Positions 27,528 to 36,633 are shown, counted from the first letter of the stretch. The stretch: DNA of 64,000 nt from Candidatus Denitrolinea symbiosum (GCA_017312345.1 BLAA01000001.1:1860001-1924000), one strand, 5' to 3'. Numbers and translations are program-made. The notes: generated by a model from the letters alone, not told the origin.

Positions 27528-28274
27528 TCAGGACGCCGTATCGGGCGCAATCGGGACCAGGTCGTATATCAGCATCTCGTCCGTGCCGTGCGTGGACTCC
27601 GCCAGGATTTCGCCGTTTGGATCCACGATCATCGCGCCGCCGAACGACGCCTCAGGTTCAGACGGGTTTTCGAGCAGGTTGACGATCAATCCAGTCGCGC
27701 CAGTTTTTTTGACTTCATCGGCATAGGCTTGCCGTTCTTCCCTCAACCATCTTTCCAAATCGGGCGATTTGCCGTCGAAACTTCGCGCCAGCGGAAGGAT
27801 TAAGGCGTCCAACCGTTTGTCGAGTTTGGCCCGTACTTCATCTTCGAACAAGTCGCCGCACAGAAGAATTGACAAACGCCCCAACTCCGTCTCGACTGTT
27901 TTTACTTCGCCGCCGTTGACGAAAGGAGGCTGTTCGTAGATTTTCCTGTGGATGGATACAATTTCGCCCGTTTTGGCGATCAAAACAGCGGAGCTATACA
28001 CGCCCTCAGGCGTTTTTTCCAACATGCCGAAGCAGATGTAACATTGATGTTCTTTCGCCAGCGCGGAGACCGCCGAAGTGGTTTGACCCGGGATCGGTTC
28101 CGCGAACCGTTGAAAGTCCTTTTCGTCGTAGAGATAGCCTGTGAACGCGCATTCGGGCAGGCAGACAAGGTCGGGTTGACGCGGCGAGGCTTCCCTCAGC
28201 CTTTGCTGGAAACGCCGCAGATTCGCCGACGGGTTCCTGATTTCGATTCGCAAAGGGATGAGACAAACCCGCAT
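27528..28274 (-). CDS. Carbon-nitrogen hydrolase (nitrilase superfamily)
   Basis: 248 aa with the Glu-Lys-Cys triad: CLPECAFTGY (Glu about 41), VSIHRKIYEQPPF (Lys about 110) and ILLCGDLFED (Cys about 139). It should cleave a non-peptide C-N bond in an amide or nitrile, or use a thioester; substrate unknown. The catalytic segment CGDLFE replaces the common CYDxRFPE, so it belongs to a less-studied branch. Likely cytoplasmic and monocistronic. Confidence 0.88.
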   Translation of the reverse strand: MRVCLIPLRIEIRNPSANLRRFQQRLREASPRQPDLVCLPECAFTGYLYDEKDFQRFAEPIPGQTTSAVSALAKEHQCYICFGMLEKTPEGVYSSAVLIAKTGEIVSIHRKIYEQPPFVNGGEVKTVETELGRLSILLCGDLFEDEVRAKLDKRLDALILPLARSFDGKSPDLERWLREERQAYADEVKKTGATGLIVNLLENPSEPEASFGGAMIVDPNGEILAESTHGTDEMLIYDLVPIAPDTAS

Positions 28275-28451
28275 GGTTAACCTTTCCGCTCATGGGATTT
28301 GGCAGGAAAAAATGGAAGAGCGAACTCGCTTTTAGGGCTGAAACCGAACGCCTGCCCGCGCGCAGATGAGAGCAGGAAAAACTCGAAGCGAGGAAAATGC
28401 TCGAAAATGCCGCAGAATCTCCGACGTCAGGCGCGCGCTGTGTTGTGCCGC

Positions 28452-29480
28452 TTATTGTTCGGAAGACTCTTTTTTCCATTCAGTTATAGCACTTTCAAGC
28501 AATTGCCGATATTCGGGCAGGATGTGGTAGTTGTCTTTTACTTCACCGTGTTCGCCGCCAGAATCAAATTCAATCATTTGACGTAAATGCGGGTTTGATT
28601 TTTTCGTTAGAAATTGTGACAAGCCGCTTAAGTACCTGCCGCTTTGCCCAATATCAGAGCCAACACCCTTTTCAAACAATTTCTGCTTTACTTCGTTTCT
28701 CTCAAAAACTCTATCTTCTGAAAGTAAAATTTCAAGCAGACAAACAAATCTTGGGGTTAAATCTGACTGTCGAGAAAGCGTTGCCTTTAACCTTTGCTCT
28801 AATTCACCAAACTCAAAACTTCCTTTTTCAAGCGAGAATGAACTTCGGAGGGGATTTTTGCTGACTTTTTGCTTTACTTCTTTGCGCTCAATGTAATCTT
28901 TTGCTTCTGGTAAAGGAATAATGGTATCAGGCGTGATAAATAGGTCGCCGTCATCGTCAACATAAGACCGAAGCCTAACACATTTTATTTCTAGTTCGTA
29001 CTCTCGAAGCCACAAAACAGCCGATAACACATCAGGATGAAAGTCTTTTGCGACAAGTAAAAGCCGTTGCTTTTGGTTCAGATTTTCAAGTTCTTCATCA
29101 ATAAATTCTTCTATGGTTAATTGAGCGTCATCAATGTCTGTTCCGAGATATTGGGCGTAATATGAAAAAATATCATCTGGCAGAAAATTGGAGCAATAGG
29201 AAGCATATTTTATGGCTTGCCATTCAATGCTGTCACCCGAATCATCTCTTTTGAGTTCGATAATAACAAGGTTGGCTTTTCTATCAATAGCAAGTAAATC
29301 TAGCCGAATTCCTGACGGTAAAGGTAGTTCTTTTGCAATAACAAGTAATTCTTCACCTAAAATATCAGGTGATTTTTCAATCCACTCTTGAACATCAAAT
29401 CTTTCCCAAACGCCTAAATCCCCTAATTTTTTCGGGGTCAACTTGGTTAATTTCTTGCCCTTAATGTCAACCTTGTACAT
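28452..29480 (-). CDS. NucS/DUF91-like PD-(D/E)xK nuclease
   Basis: 342 aa. The N-terminal part has the nuclease core: RLDLLAIDRKANLVIIELKRDDSGDSIEWQ (D-x-ELK), like the C-terminal nuclease domain of NucS/EndoMS and DUF91 proteins. The rest (AKDFHPDVLSAVLWLREYELEIKCVRL and a Lys/Glu-rich C-terminus) is not recognised. It probably acts on DNA ends or mismatches (inference). Base composition is clearly AT-richer than both neighbours, a sign of acquisition. No partner gene is adjacent. The 257 bp upstream hold nothing but the marR promoter. Confidence 0.75.
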   Translation of the reverse strand: MYKVDIKGKKLTKLTPKKLGDLGVWERFDVQEWIEKSPDILGEELLVIAKELPLPSGIRLDLLAIDRKANLVIIELKRDDSGDSIEWQAIKYASYCSNFLPDDIFSYYAQYLGTDIDDAQLTIEEFIDEELENLNQKQRLLLVAKDFHPDVLSAVLWLREYELEIKCVRLRSYVDDDGDLFITPDTIIPLPEAKDYIERKEVKQKVSKNPLRSSFSLEKGSFEFGELEQRLKATLSRQSDLTPRFVCLLEILLSEDRVFERNEVKQKLFEKGVGSDIGQSGRYLSGLSQFLTKKSNPHLRQMIEFDSGGEHGEVKDNYHILPEYRQLLESAITEWKKESSEQ

Positions 29481-29669
29481 TCAGACTCCTAAATTGAACA
29501 ATCACAAATTACTCGAACTGGAAGGGGCGGCACAACTATTAATTAGATGGAACACATTAACAGCCTGACAATCTCGTTATACCGAACGCGCGCTCCGCAC
29601 AATCTGCCAATTTTAACTTTCCGCTCATTATACATACTTCCCCCCAAAAGGGAATAGCTCCAGCGCTCG

Positions 29670-29713
29670 TTTCCACAACAGATCGCCTGTGCTATAATAG
29701 TTGCGTATCGCAA
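29670..29713 (+). promoter_or_regulatory. marR promoter with palindromic operator
   Basis: TATAAT lies at 29693-29698 with a weak -35 (TTTCCA, 29670-29675) 17 bp upstream. TTGCGTATCGCAA (29701-29713), a perfect 5+5 palindrome, covers the expected start site. MarR dimers bind such palindromes, so autorepression is likely. Confidence 0.65.
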
Positions 29714-29737
29714 TCATTATGGAAGGCAACTAATGAC

Positions 29738-30166
29738 ATGTCCGCTACCGATTTGATCGAGACCTTCTGGGAGACGATCCCTCCCGTCTGGCGGCAGACG
29801 CGCGGACAGATCCGCGGCGTGGCGGCCGAACGCTTCGGCCTGACGGTGGAACAGTTCCAGGCCCTGCGACGCATCCGCAGGGGATTCGACACCGTCAGCG
29901 CGCTGGCCGAGGAGGGACGTCTCAGCCGCTCGCAGGCCAGCCGCGCGGTGGACGCGCTGGTCAACAGGAATCTGGTCAAACGTCTCACCGACGCCGAAGA
30001 CCGCCGTCACATCCGCCTCTCGTTGACGGACGATGGCGGGCAGGCGCTCTCCGAGATCTACGCCGAGACGGAGTCCTGGCTGGCGGCGCGCTTCCAATCC
30101 CTCACGCCCGAACAAACCGCCCAGGTGATCGAGGCGCTGTCCCGCTTGCGGATTGCCTTTAATTAG
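29738..30166 (+). CDS. MarR family regulator
   Basis: 142 aa winged-helix protein: VEQFQALRRIRRGFDTVSALAEEGRLSRSQASRAVDALVNRNLVKRL (recognition helix included), then the wing DAEDRRHIRLSLTDDGGQAL, the MarR hallmark DxRRxxxxLT. It probably represses its own gene through the palindrome at 29701. The next real gene downstream is the ABC exporter, now separated by an IS1-like insertion, so the exporter may once have been its target. Confidence 0.9.
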   Translation: MSATDLIETFWETIPPVWRQTRGQIRGVAAERFGLTVEQFQALRRIRRGFDTVSALAEEGRLSRSQASRAVDALVNRNLVKRLTDAEDRRHIRLSLTDDGGQALSEIYAETESWLAARFQSLTPEQTAQVIEALSRLRIAFN

Positions 30167-30196
30167 CCGACTCTATCGGTAATAACGAGGAATTAA

Positions 30197-30252
30197 AATC
30201 CATCCGCAGATGACGCTGATTTTCGCCGATTTTCCCCAAAAAACGAAATTCG
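30197..30252. repeat. Left half of palindromic element split by IS1-like element
   Basis: TCCGCAGATGACGCTGATTT and TTCGCCGATTTT here are roughly complementary to AATCGGCGAAATCTGTGGA at 31508-31526. The IS1-like element inserted in the loop. The sequence resembles the palindromic element at 18519-18606. Confidence 0.5.
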
Positions 30253-31495
30253 GGTAGCGCCGCAGTTAAGCGTGGTCAATTTGCCCATTGTTGAGTGAGT
30301 TGAAGCAAGGTGGCAGAAGGTCTGCCGCGCTGTTTGGGCAATTTCCAACGCGGAAGCGGAACTCGGAAGTGAAGCAATTCTGCAGGCGTCCACTGATGGT
30401 CAGTCAAGCCTGCGGCGATGGCAGGAGTACGTTGCACCCAGCGATGGCCGAAAGAACCAACAGACAGTTTCAAACGCAGGCTTTTGTGGAAGTCACAAAA
30501 GTTGTAGAAGCAACCGACCAAATACATGCCTGCCACCAAGGTCTCAGCCTGTTGCGCCAAGTTGCGCGTGCGCCGCGTTAGGGCGCTGATCCTCTGACGA
30601 AAGGTGGCATTGAGACGTTCGATGAAAGCGGTATTGATCACGCCTTTTCCTTGAGTGGTTTGGATCAGACGCTCGACCGCATCTTTTGCACCCTGAACAA
30701 TGCGTCGCTTAACACTCAGGACGCCTTCCATACGCTGTTTGACGACTTGCACAATGGCAATCTCTTGCCAAGCCACCATCTTGCATCGTCCCCTTTCTCC
30801 CTCCGAGCGAGGAAACTTGCTCCGAAAGGCAGTCCGAAAGGCGCCGACATAACTGGACAATCCGTCTACCGCCAGCAAGAGTGGACGACACAAAGCCATG
30901 CCCTTGATTTTGTCCGCCAAGGCCTGAATCAAATTCAGGTCACGTGTGGGACTAACCACCCCGCCCATCCACAGACGAGGCTGAACCCAAATCGCCAGAG
31001 CCATCCAGAATGTGCCTTTCTGCGTCTTGACTTTGATTTCATCCGCTTGCGCTTGCTTCAAGTCATGTACCGTGTTTTCAACCAGATGCTTATGTACCTG
31101 CTGACAATGGTTGCCTGCACGAGCGTGCCAATCTCGAACGGTCCGCTCGTCCAATCCAAAGGCGCGAACGATGGCTTGAATGGGGCAGCCGTATGCCAGC
31201 AGAATCAACACTTGGATCACCAGCTCAGGCGCATGGCGTAACCGATAGAAAATCGTGCCTTTGGTGACCGTAAACGTTTGTCCGCACACTTGACACACAC
31301 ACCGCTGGTCTTTCTGACTGTGAACTTGGATGTTCCCTTTCCCTTTATGTCCTCTTGCGGGACAATCCATGTTCGGGCAAAATAGTGTTTGTGGGTTCAT
31401 TGACTCCTCGCTCGATGTAGAAGTCGTACGAGTTTGCCAGTGAACCCATTTTTCCGCAAGATTTACGCACCACCACGTTTTAGTGGGGGGCTACC
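30253..31495 (-). mobile_element. IS1-like insertion sequence
   Basis: 1243 bp. Imperfect 24-bp terminal inverted repeats (19/24) lie at 30253-30276 and 31472-31495; both ends begin GGTAGC and the inner ends read CGTGGT. A perfect 8-bp target duplication GAAATTCG flanks it at 30245-30252 and 31496-31503. It contains one intact transposase on the minus strand, so it may be active. Confidence 0.93.
30276..31400 (-). CDS. IS1-like DDE transposase
   Basis: 374 aa. N-terminal zinc ribbon (CPNMDCPARG ... CVCQVCGQTF), then a helix-turn-helix (IQAIVRAFGLDERTVRDWHARAG). Catalytic acidic residues are in QADEIKVK, LLAVDGLSSY and NTAFIERLNATFRQR. It is longer than InsAB of IS1 and encoded in one frame, as in some IS1-like and unclassified DDE families. 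No frameshift is seen. The exact family needs a database comparison. Confidence 0.88.
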   Translation of the reverse strand: MNPQTLFCPNMDCPARGHKGKGNIQVHSQKDQRCVCQVCGQTFTVTKGTIFYRLRHAPELVIQVLILLAYGCPIQAIVRAFGLDERTVRDWHARAGNHCQQVHKHLVENTVHDLKQAQADEIKVKTQKGTFWMALAIWVQPRLWMGGVVSPTRDLNLIQALADKIKGMALCRPLLLAVDGLSSYVGAFRTAFRSKFPRSEGERGRCKMVAWQEIAIVQVVKQRMEGVLSVKRRIVQGAKDAVERLIQTTQGKGVINTAFIERLNATFRQRISALTRRTRNLAQQAETLVAGMYLVGCFYNFCDFHKSLRLKLSVGSFGHRWVQRTPAIAAGLTDHQWTPAELLHFRVPLPRWKLPKQRGRPSATLLQLTQQWAN

Positions 31496-31560
31496 GAAAT
31501 TCGCGTAATCGGCGAAATCTGTGGATTATTTTCGATAGAGTCCAACCCCGACACAACCCC

Positions 31561-33366
31561 ATGAAATCCCTCTTCAAACTCCGCTCCTACATCAAACCCT
31601 ATTTCTGGAAGATCCTGCTCAACCTGTTCATCCTTCTCGTAATCACGGGACTGGCGCTCGTCGTCCCGTACATCCTGAAAGGCGTCGTGGACGAGGGCCT
31701 GCTCAAAGGCGAGACGCGCTACCTCGTCAACGCGGCGCTGCTGCTGCTCGGTCTCGGCCTGACGACCGCGGTCCTCAACTTCTTTCAGCGTTACCTGTCC
31801 GAGTGGGTGGCCGCGCACATCGGCTACGACCTGCGCAACGCGATGTACGACCGCATCCAGTATCTATCGTTTTCCTATCACGACCACGCGCAGACGGGAC
31901 AGTTGATCACCCGCTGCATCGAAGACGTGCGCGCCATTCAGAACTTCGCGGGCGGCTCCATCATCGAGATCATCCAGCTCGTCTTCGTGACCGTCGGTGT
32001 GATGGCCGCCCTCTTTACCGCCGACGTGAAACTGGCGGTTATCGCCATCCTGCCGCTGATTCCCATGCTGATGATGGCGGTTGACTTCGGCGACCGCGTG
32101 ACGAAACTATTCTACAAAGTGGACCTGGCCCTCGGCGACATCTCCACGCGCTTGCAGGAAAACGTCAGCGGCGTGCAGGTGGTGCGCGCCTTCGCGCGCG
32201 AAGCCTACGAAACCCGCCGCTTCGAGGAAGTCAACCAGGCGTACTTTAAATCGCGCGTCGTGCTGATCGGCGAGTGGTCGAAGGTGATGCCCACCACCAA
32301 CCTGTTGATCGCGCTGGGGACGATTCTCATCCTCATCTTCGGCGGCCAGGACGTGCTGGCGGGCAAAATGACCATCGGCGAGATCGTGGCCTTCAACTCC
32401 TTCTGGCTGATGCTGTCCGCCCCCGTCCAGCAGCTGGCGTGGCTGGTCAACGCGGCGGGGGAGGCGGGCGCGGGCGCCCAAAGGGCGCTGGAGATCCTCG
32501 AAACGGAACCCGCCATCCAGTCGCCGAAAGACGCGGAGGCCGTCCCCGCTTTGCGCGGCCGCGTCGAGTTCCGCAACGTCTCGCTCAAATATCAAAACGA
32601 GAAATCCGTCGCGCTGTCGAATATCGAATTGACCGTGGAACCGAATCAACTCGTCGCGCTGATCGGGCAGACTGGCTCGGGCAAGACCTCGCTCGTGAAT
32701 CTCATCCCCCGCTTCTACGACGTGACCGAGGGCGCGCTGCTGGTTGACGGCCGCGACGTGCGCGCCCTCGACCTGGCTTCGTTCCGCAGGCAGATCGGGA
32801 TCGTGCTTCAAACCTCGCTGCTGTTCTCGGACACGATCCGCGCCAACATCGCCTATGGCCGCCCCGACGCGGGCGAGGCGGAGATCGTCGCCGCCGCGCG
32901 GGCCGCGCAGGCGCACGACTTCATCACGCATTTCCCGAACGGCTACGAGACGATGGTGGGCGAGCGCGGCGTGACGCTTTCGGGCGGACAGCGCCAGCGC
33001 GTCGCCATCGCCCGCGCCCTGCTGATGGACCCGCGCATTTTGATCCTGGACGACTCCACCTCCAGCGTGGACACGCAGACCGAACTGCTCATCCAGGAGG
33101 CGCTCGACCGCCTGATGGAAGGGCGCACCACGTTCGTCATCGCGCACCGCCTCGCCACCGTCCGCCGCGCCGACCTGATCCTGGTCATGGCCGACGGGCG
33201 AATCGTCCAACGCGGCCGCCACGACGAACTGCTCGCGCAGGGCGGGCTGTACAAGGAAATCCACGACCTGCAATTGATGCAGTACCAACCAGCGGAAGAG
33301 ACGGAGGAGGCCGAGCCGCAAGCCTTCCAACGCGTCCGCGCCGAAAACCTGGCCCCCGACGCCTGA
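31561..33366 (+). CDS. ABC exporter half-transporter, degenerate-site subunit
   Basis: 601 aa from ATG 31561. Six membrane helices (about 1-320), Walker A GQTGSGKTS (about 369), signature LSGGQ (about 473), Walker B ILILDDSTSSVD (about 494). The catalytic Glu after Walker B is Asp here, while the next gene has Glu. That is the pattern of heterodimeric type IV exporters (TM287/288-like) with one degenerate ATP site. It likely exports a drug or lipid. The start of the next gene is 41 bp downstream, across a strange short repeat tract. Confidence 0.92.
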   Translation: MKSLFKLRSYIKPYFWKILLNLFILLVITGLALVVPYILKGVVDEGLLKGETRYLVNAALLLLGLGLTTAVLNFFQRYLSEWVAAHIGYDLRNAMYDRIQYLSFSYHDHAQTGQLITRCIEDVRAIQNFAGGSIIEIIQLVFVTVGVMAALFTADVKLAVIAILPLIPMLMMAVDFGDRVTKLFYKVDLALGDISTRLQENVSGVQVVRAFAREAYETRRFEEVNQAYFKSRVVLIGEWSKVMPTTNLLIALGTILILIFGGQDVLAGKMTIGEIVAFNSFWLMLSAPVQQLAWLVNAAGEAGAGAQRALEILETEPAIQSPKDAEAVPALRGRVEFRNVSLKYQNEKSVALSNIELTVEPNQLVALIGQTGSGKTSLVNLIPRFYDVTEGALLVDGRDVRALDLASFRRQIGIVLQTSLLFSDTIRANIAYGRPDAGEAEIVAAARAAQAHDFITHFPNGYETMVGERGVTLSGGQRQRVAIARALLMDPRILILDDSTSSVDTQTELLIQEALDRLMEGRTTFVIAHRLATVRRADLILVMADGRIVQRGRHDELLAQGGLYKEIHDLQLMQYQPAEETEEAEPQAFQRVRAENLAPDA

Positions 33367-33405
33367 CACCTGACACCTGAAACCTGACACCTGAAACCTG
33401 ACTCC
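33361..33405. repeat. Short near-tandem repeat between ABC genes
   Basis: CCTGACACCTGACACC and CCTGAAACCTGACACC words alternate up to 7 bp before the second exporter ATG. No ribosome site of normal form is visible in it. Confidence 0.8.
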
Positions 33406-33406
33406 C

Positions 33407-35200
33407 ATGCCCCCCATCACCCCTCCCGCCTACGTCATCCAATCCGAAGGGCAATACGACAAGTCGTATGACCCGCATGTCGCGCGCCGCCTGTTCGCTT
33501 TTGCCAAACCCTATACTGGACGGCTGGCGCTGTCCATGCTTCTCATGCTCGGCGCGTCCGCCGCGGCTGTGGCGGGACCGTACTTCGTCAAACTCGCCAT
33601 TGACAACGGTCTGACCGCCCACAACTACGACGCCCTGCGCTGGATCGTCCTCGCGTATCTGGCTGCGGCGGTGCTGCAATGGGTCTTCATCTATTTCCGC
33701 GTCAACATCATGGCCTGGGTGGGGCAGGCCGTCATCTACGACGTGCGCAAGCAGTTGTTCGAGCGTTTGCAGGAACTCTCGCTCGGCTTCTATAGTACCT
33801 ACTCGGTGGGACGCGTCATCACGCGCGTGATCAACGACGTGGAGACCCTGCGCGACTTCCTGACCTGGGCGCTGCTCGCCATCACCCGCGACATCTTCAC
33901 CCTGCTCCTCATCATCCTCGTCATGCTCGACATGAACCTGCGGCTGGCGCTCATCACCTTTAGCGTCCTGCCCTTCATGGCGCTGGCGACCGTCTATTTC
34001 CGACGCGTCTCGCGTTCCGCCTATCGCAAAGTGCGCGCCGCCATTTCGTGGGTCAACTCGGTGCTGGCGGAAAACGTGAACGGCGTGCGCGTGGTGCAGG
34101 CCTTCTCGCGCCAGAAATATAACTACAGCCAGTTTGCCGATTACGTCAACCGCTACCACCTCGAACGTTCGGTCCACGCGGCGCGCATCGCCTCGTTCTT
34201 CAGTCCCACCGTGGACATGCTGGGCGCCATCGCCACGATGCTCGTCGTCTGGTTGGGCGGTGCGGCCGTCCTCGGCGAGCAGATCACCGCGGGCGTCCTC
34301 GTCGCCTTCATCCTCTACATTGACCGCTTCTTCGAGCCGATCCGCGACCTCAGCCGCCGCTTCAACGACCTCCAATCCACGATGGCGGGCGGGGAACGCA
34401 TCCTCGCTTTGTTGGACGCGCCCGTGGAAGTGCAGGACGCGCCCGACGCCGCCTCCCTCCCGACCCTGCGCGGGGACGTCCGCTTCGAGGACGTTTCCTT
34501 CCACTATTCGGACGACCCCACCCTCGTGCTGGACTCCGTCAACCTCGACATCCGCGCGGGCGAGACGGTGGCCCTCGTCGGCGAGACGGGCGCGGGCAAG
34601 ACCACCCTCGTCAAACTCCTCTCCCGCTTCCACGACCCGACCTCGGGCCGCGTCCTCGTGGACGGTTTTGACCTGCGGACGGCGACTCAGCAGTCCCTCC
34701 GCAGCCAGATGGGGATCGTGTTGCAGGACCCCTTCCTGTTCGACGGCAGCGTTCGGGAGAATATCCTATTCGGCCGTCTCGAAGCGACCGACGAGGAGAT
34801 CGCGTCCGCGGCGGAGGCGGTGGGCGCGCGCGAGTTCATCGAACGGCTGAAGAACGGCTACCAGACCTCGGTCGAGGAGGGAGGCGTGGCGCTCTCGGTC
34901 GGACAGCGTCAACTCATCTCGTTCGCCCGCGCGCTGCTGGCCGATCCCCGCATTTTGATCCTGGACGAGGCCACCTCCAGCGTGGACACGCAGACCGAGC
35001 AGGTCATCCAGCGCGCGCTGGCGACGTTGTTTCAGGGGCGCACTTCGTTCGTCATCGCGCACCGCCTGTCCACCATCACCAACGCCGACCGCATCGTGGT
35101 GATCGAAGGCGGACAGGTGATCGAGCAGGGGACGCACGCCGAACTGCTCGAACTGAACGGCAAGTACGCCGAGTTGTATCGAACGGGGTTTCAGGAGTAG
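33407..35200 (+). CDS. ABC exporter half-transporter, consensus-site subunit
   Basis: 597 aa. N-terminal arm, six membrane helices, Walker A GETGAGKTT (about 391), a variant signature LSVGQ (about 496) and Walker B ILILDEATSSVD with the catalytic Glu (about 517), then the H-loop VIAHRLST. It pairs with the upstream gene; the non-canonical LSVGQ faces the partner's degenerate Walker site, as expected for a heterodimer. Substrate unknown; proximity to marR hints at multidrug export (inference). Confidence 0.92.
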   Translation: MPPITPPAYVIQSEGQYDKSYDPHVARRLFAFAKPYTGRLALSMLLMLGASAAAVAGPYFVKLAIDNGLTAHNYDALRWIVLAYLAAAVLQWVFIYFRVNIMAWVGQAVIYDVRKQLFERLQELSLGFYSTYSVGRVITRVINDVETLRDFLTWALLAITRDIFTLLLIILVMLDMNLRLALITFSVLPFMALATVYFRRVSRSAYRKVRAAISWVNSVLAENVNGVRVVQAFSRQKYNYSQFADYVNRYHLERSVHAARIASFFSPTVDMLGAIATMLVVWLGGAAVLGEQITAGVLVAFILYIDRFFEPIRDLSRRFNDLQSTMAGGERILALLDAPVEVQDAPDAASLPTLRGDVRFEDVSFHYSDDPTLVLDSVNLDIRAGETVALVGETGAGKTTLVKLLSRFHDPTSGRVLVDGFDLRTATQQSLRSQMGIVLQDPFLFDGSVRENILFGRLEATDEEIASAAEAVGAREFIERLKNGYQTSVEEGGVALSVGQRQLISFARALLADPRILILDEATSSVDTQTEQVIQRALATLFQGRTSFVIAHRLSTITNADRIVVIEGGQVIEQGTHAELLELNGKYAELYRTGFQE

Positions 35201-35266
35201 GCGCGCTGTTCGCGGCGAGGAATCTCGAAGCCGCCGAGTCTCTGCCGTCCGCTTTATTGAGCGGCT

Positions 35267-35584
35267 TTATGGTTGCGCAGGAACTATGTTTTCGAGAGAA
35301 ACCTTTAGAGTCTTTGCGATGGCCGATAAAACCTCAATTGAACCTGTGCGCTTATTCGTTTCTATTTGGGATAGGTAGGGGATGCTGATCCCTGCTTTTT
35401 CCGCCAACTCCTGTTGGGACATTTTGCGGAACTCACGCCATGTCTTGACGGCATTCTCCCCGTCAAGAATGGCGTGAACAATTTCGCTGGGAATCAATTC
35501 ATCGTCGCCGCGTTGCAAGGACGCTTTGGCGCTGTCGTAATCCTGAATATCGAGCAGTATTTCCGCTTTTTCTACGAGTTCCAA
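35267..35584 (-). CDS. HTH (XRE-type) antitoxin-like protein
   Basis: About 105 aa if translation begins at TTG 35584, just after the mazF stop; no ATG is available there. An N-terminal helical region (ELVEKAEILLDIQDYDSAKASLQRGDDELI) precedes an XRE helix-turn-helix (FRKMSQQELAEKAGISIPYLSQIETNKRTG). It lies 17 bp behind mazF and reads the same way, so it may be a third, regulatory part of the toxin-antitoxin operon. The start is uncertain. Confidence 0.6.
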   Translation of the reverse strand: MELVEKAEILLDIQDYDSAKASLQRGDDELIPSEIVHAILDGENAVKTWREFRKMSQQELAEKAGISIPYLSQIETNKRTGSIEVLSAIAKTLKVSLENIVPAQP

Positions 35585-35601
35585 TGTTGTACGAGACTCG
35601 A

Positions 35602-35964
35602 CTACATATTTTGAAATTGCTCGCGAATCAAAGTACTTAACTTTTTGACAACTTCGTTGTATTTTTCGAGCGGTAATTTGCAGGCAAATTCTGCTTTTCT
35701 GGCTTTCCAATCAAGACTCTTGACCTGGTCGGATAGAATTGCGCCTTTGATTTCCAATCCTTCAGGGATCAAAACCTCAAACGGATATCCTTTCACCTGG
35801 CTTGTTATTGGACAAAGTATCGCTAACCCGACTCTACCGTTATATGCCTCTGGAGACAAAACCAATGCCGGTCTATGACCTGCCTGTTCATGTCCCGCTT
35901 GCGGATTGAACATGATCCAAACGATATCGCCGCTGTCAGGAATATACGCCATGGCGTTCACCAA
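35602..35964 (-). CDS. mazF: MazF-family endoribonuclease toxin
   Basis: 120 aa; a start at MAYIPDSGDIVWI (codon 5) is possible. PemK/MazF fold: GDIVWIMFNPQAGHEQAGHRPALVLSPEAYN, LAILCPITSQVKGYPFEV, GAILSDQVKSLDW. The conserved RPALVLS and DQVKSLDW stretches fit an mRNA interferase. Cleavage sequence unknown. It overlaps the upstream mazE by 7 bp, a normal coupled antitoxin-toxin order. Confidence 0.92.
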   Translation of the reverse strand: MVNAMAYIPDSGDIVWIMFNPQAGHEQAGHRPALVLSPEAYNGRVGLAILCPITSQVKGYPFEVLIPEGLEIKGAILSDQVKSLDWKARKAEFACKLPLEKYNEVVKKLSTLIREQFQNM

Positions 35965-36200
35965 ACTTCATTCCCTACGGCAAAACCCGTGTTGATTTCA
36001 TTATGAAGATTATCTTTCGTGACGCCTGCAAGTAATTCCTCGAGCGTCCAACTTGGCGCTGGAACTGGCGTAACAACAATTTTGCCTTTTACGATGCTTA
36101 TTTCCACGAGAGAATCGTTTTCTAATTGAGCGTCAACCGCAAAGGCTTTCGGGATTCGCAGGGCGAGGCTGTTGCCCCATTTCTGAACCTTTGTGAGCAT
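35958..36200 (-). CDS. mazE: MazE-like AbrB-fold antitoxin
   Basis: 80 aa. SpoVT/AbrB N-terminal DNA-binding fold (MLTKVQKWGNSLALRIPKAFA, VEISIVKGKIVVTPV), then a toxin-neutralising tail (WTLEELLAGVTKDNLHNEIN). It should block MazF and repress the operon. A ribosome site (ggagac) precedes the ATG. Confidence 0.92.
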   Translation of the reverse strand: MLTKVQKWGNSLALRIPKAFAVDAQLENDSLVEISIVKGKIVVTPVPAPSWTLEELLAGVTKDNLHNEINTGFAVGNEVW

Positions 36201-36384
36201 AAGATCGTCTCCTGTCTGTTTCTACAACAAAGATACACCTTTTTGACGAATTTTTCAAGCGCCTATTTGGGACGGTATGGCTTTCTCAAAGTCTGAGGAT
36301 TTTTATCGCGAATGCCGCGAATTCGCGAACCCCTGCGCCGCCCGCAAAGGCAGGTGTGACGCGAAAAAGCCCAGGAAAATTCGC

Positions 36385-36484
36385 AAAATTCGCCCACACT
36401 TGTACCTGGCGCAAGCGCTGGTGTTCGCGCTACTCGCCTTCCATATCGGCCAACTTGTCAAGCGACTTTGCTACTGCCATATGG
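36385..36484. repeat. Dispersed intergenic repeat, copy B
   Basis: Second copy of the 99-bp element at 17562-17660; the two share CTGGCGCAAGCGCTGGTG and CAACTTGTCAAGCGACTTTG. It lies in the 650-bp gap between mazE and the GH114 gene, which holds no convincing gene. Confidence 0.8.
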
Positions 36485-36633
36485 ACGGGGCGCGCCAGCG
36501 GTTAAGGACTGATTCAGCCGTACCGCCATCGCGACGCATTGCGCTAGAGAGCGCAAGTTGCGCGCGGTTTTCGTGGTCGACCGACAATTCCTTTTCCACT
36601 TCGCGGATCGCTTTGCCTTAAGACAATTGTAAG

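Noticed and set aside
32107..34633. Long minus-strand frames opposite the ABC exporter genes
   Set aside because: Low-complexity shadows; the plus frames carry all ABC motifs.
36277..36621. 114-aa frame between mazE and the GH114 gene
   Set aside because: Composition is not coding-like, it overlaps the dispersed repeat, and the other copy lacks the frame.
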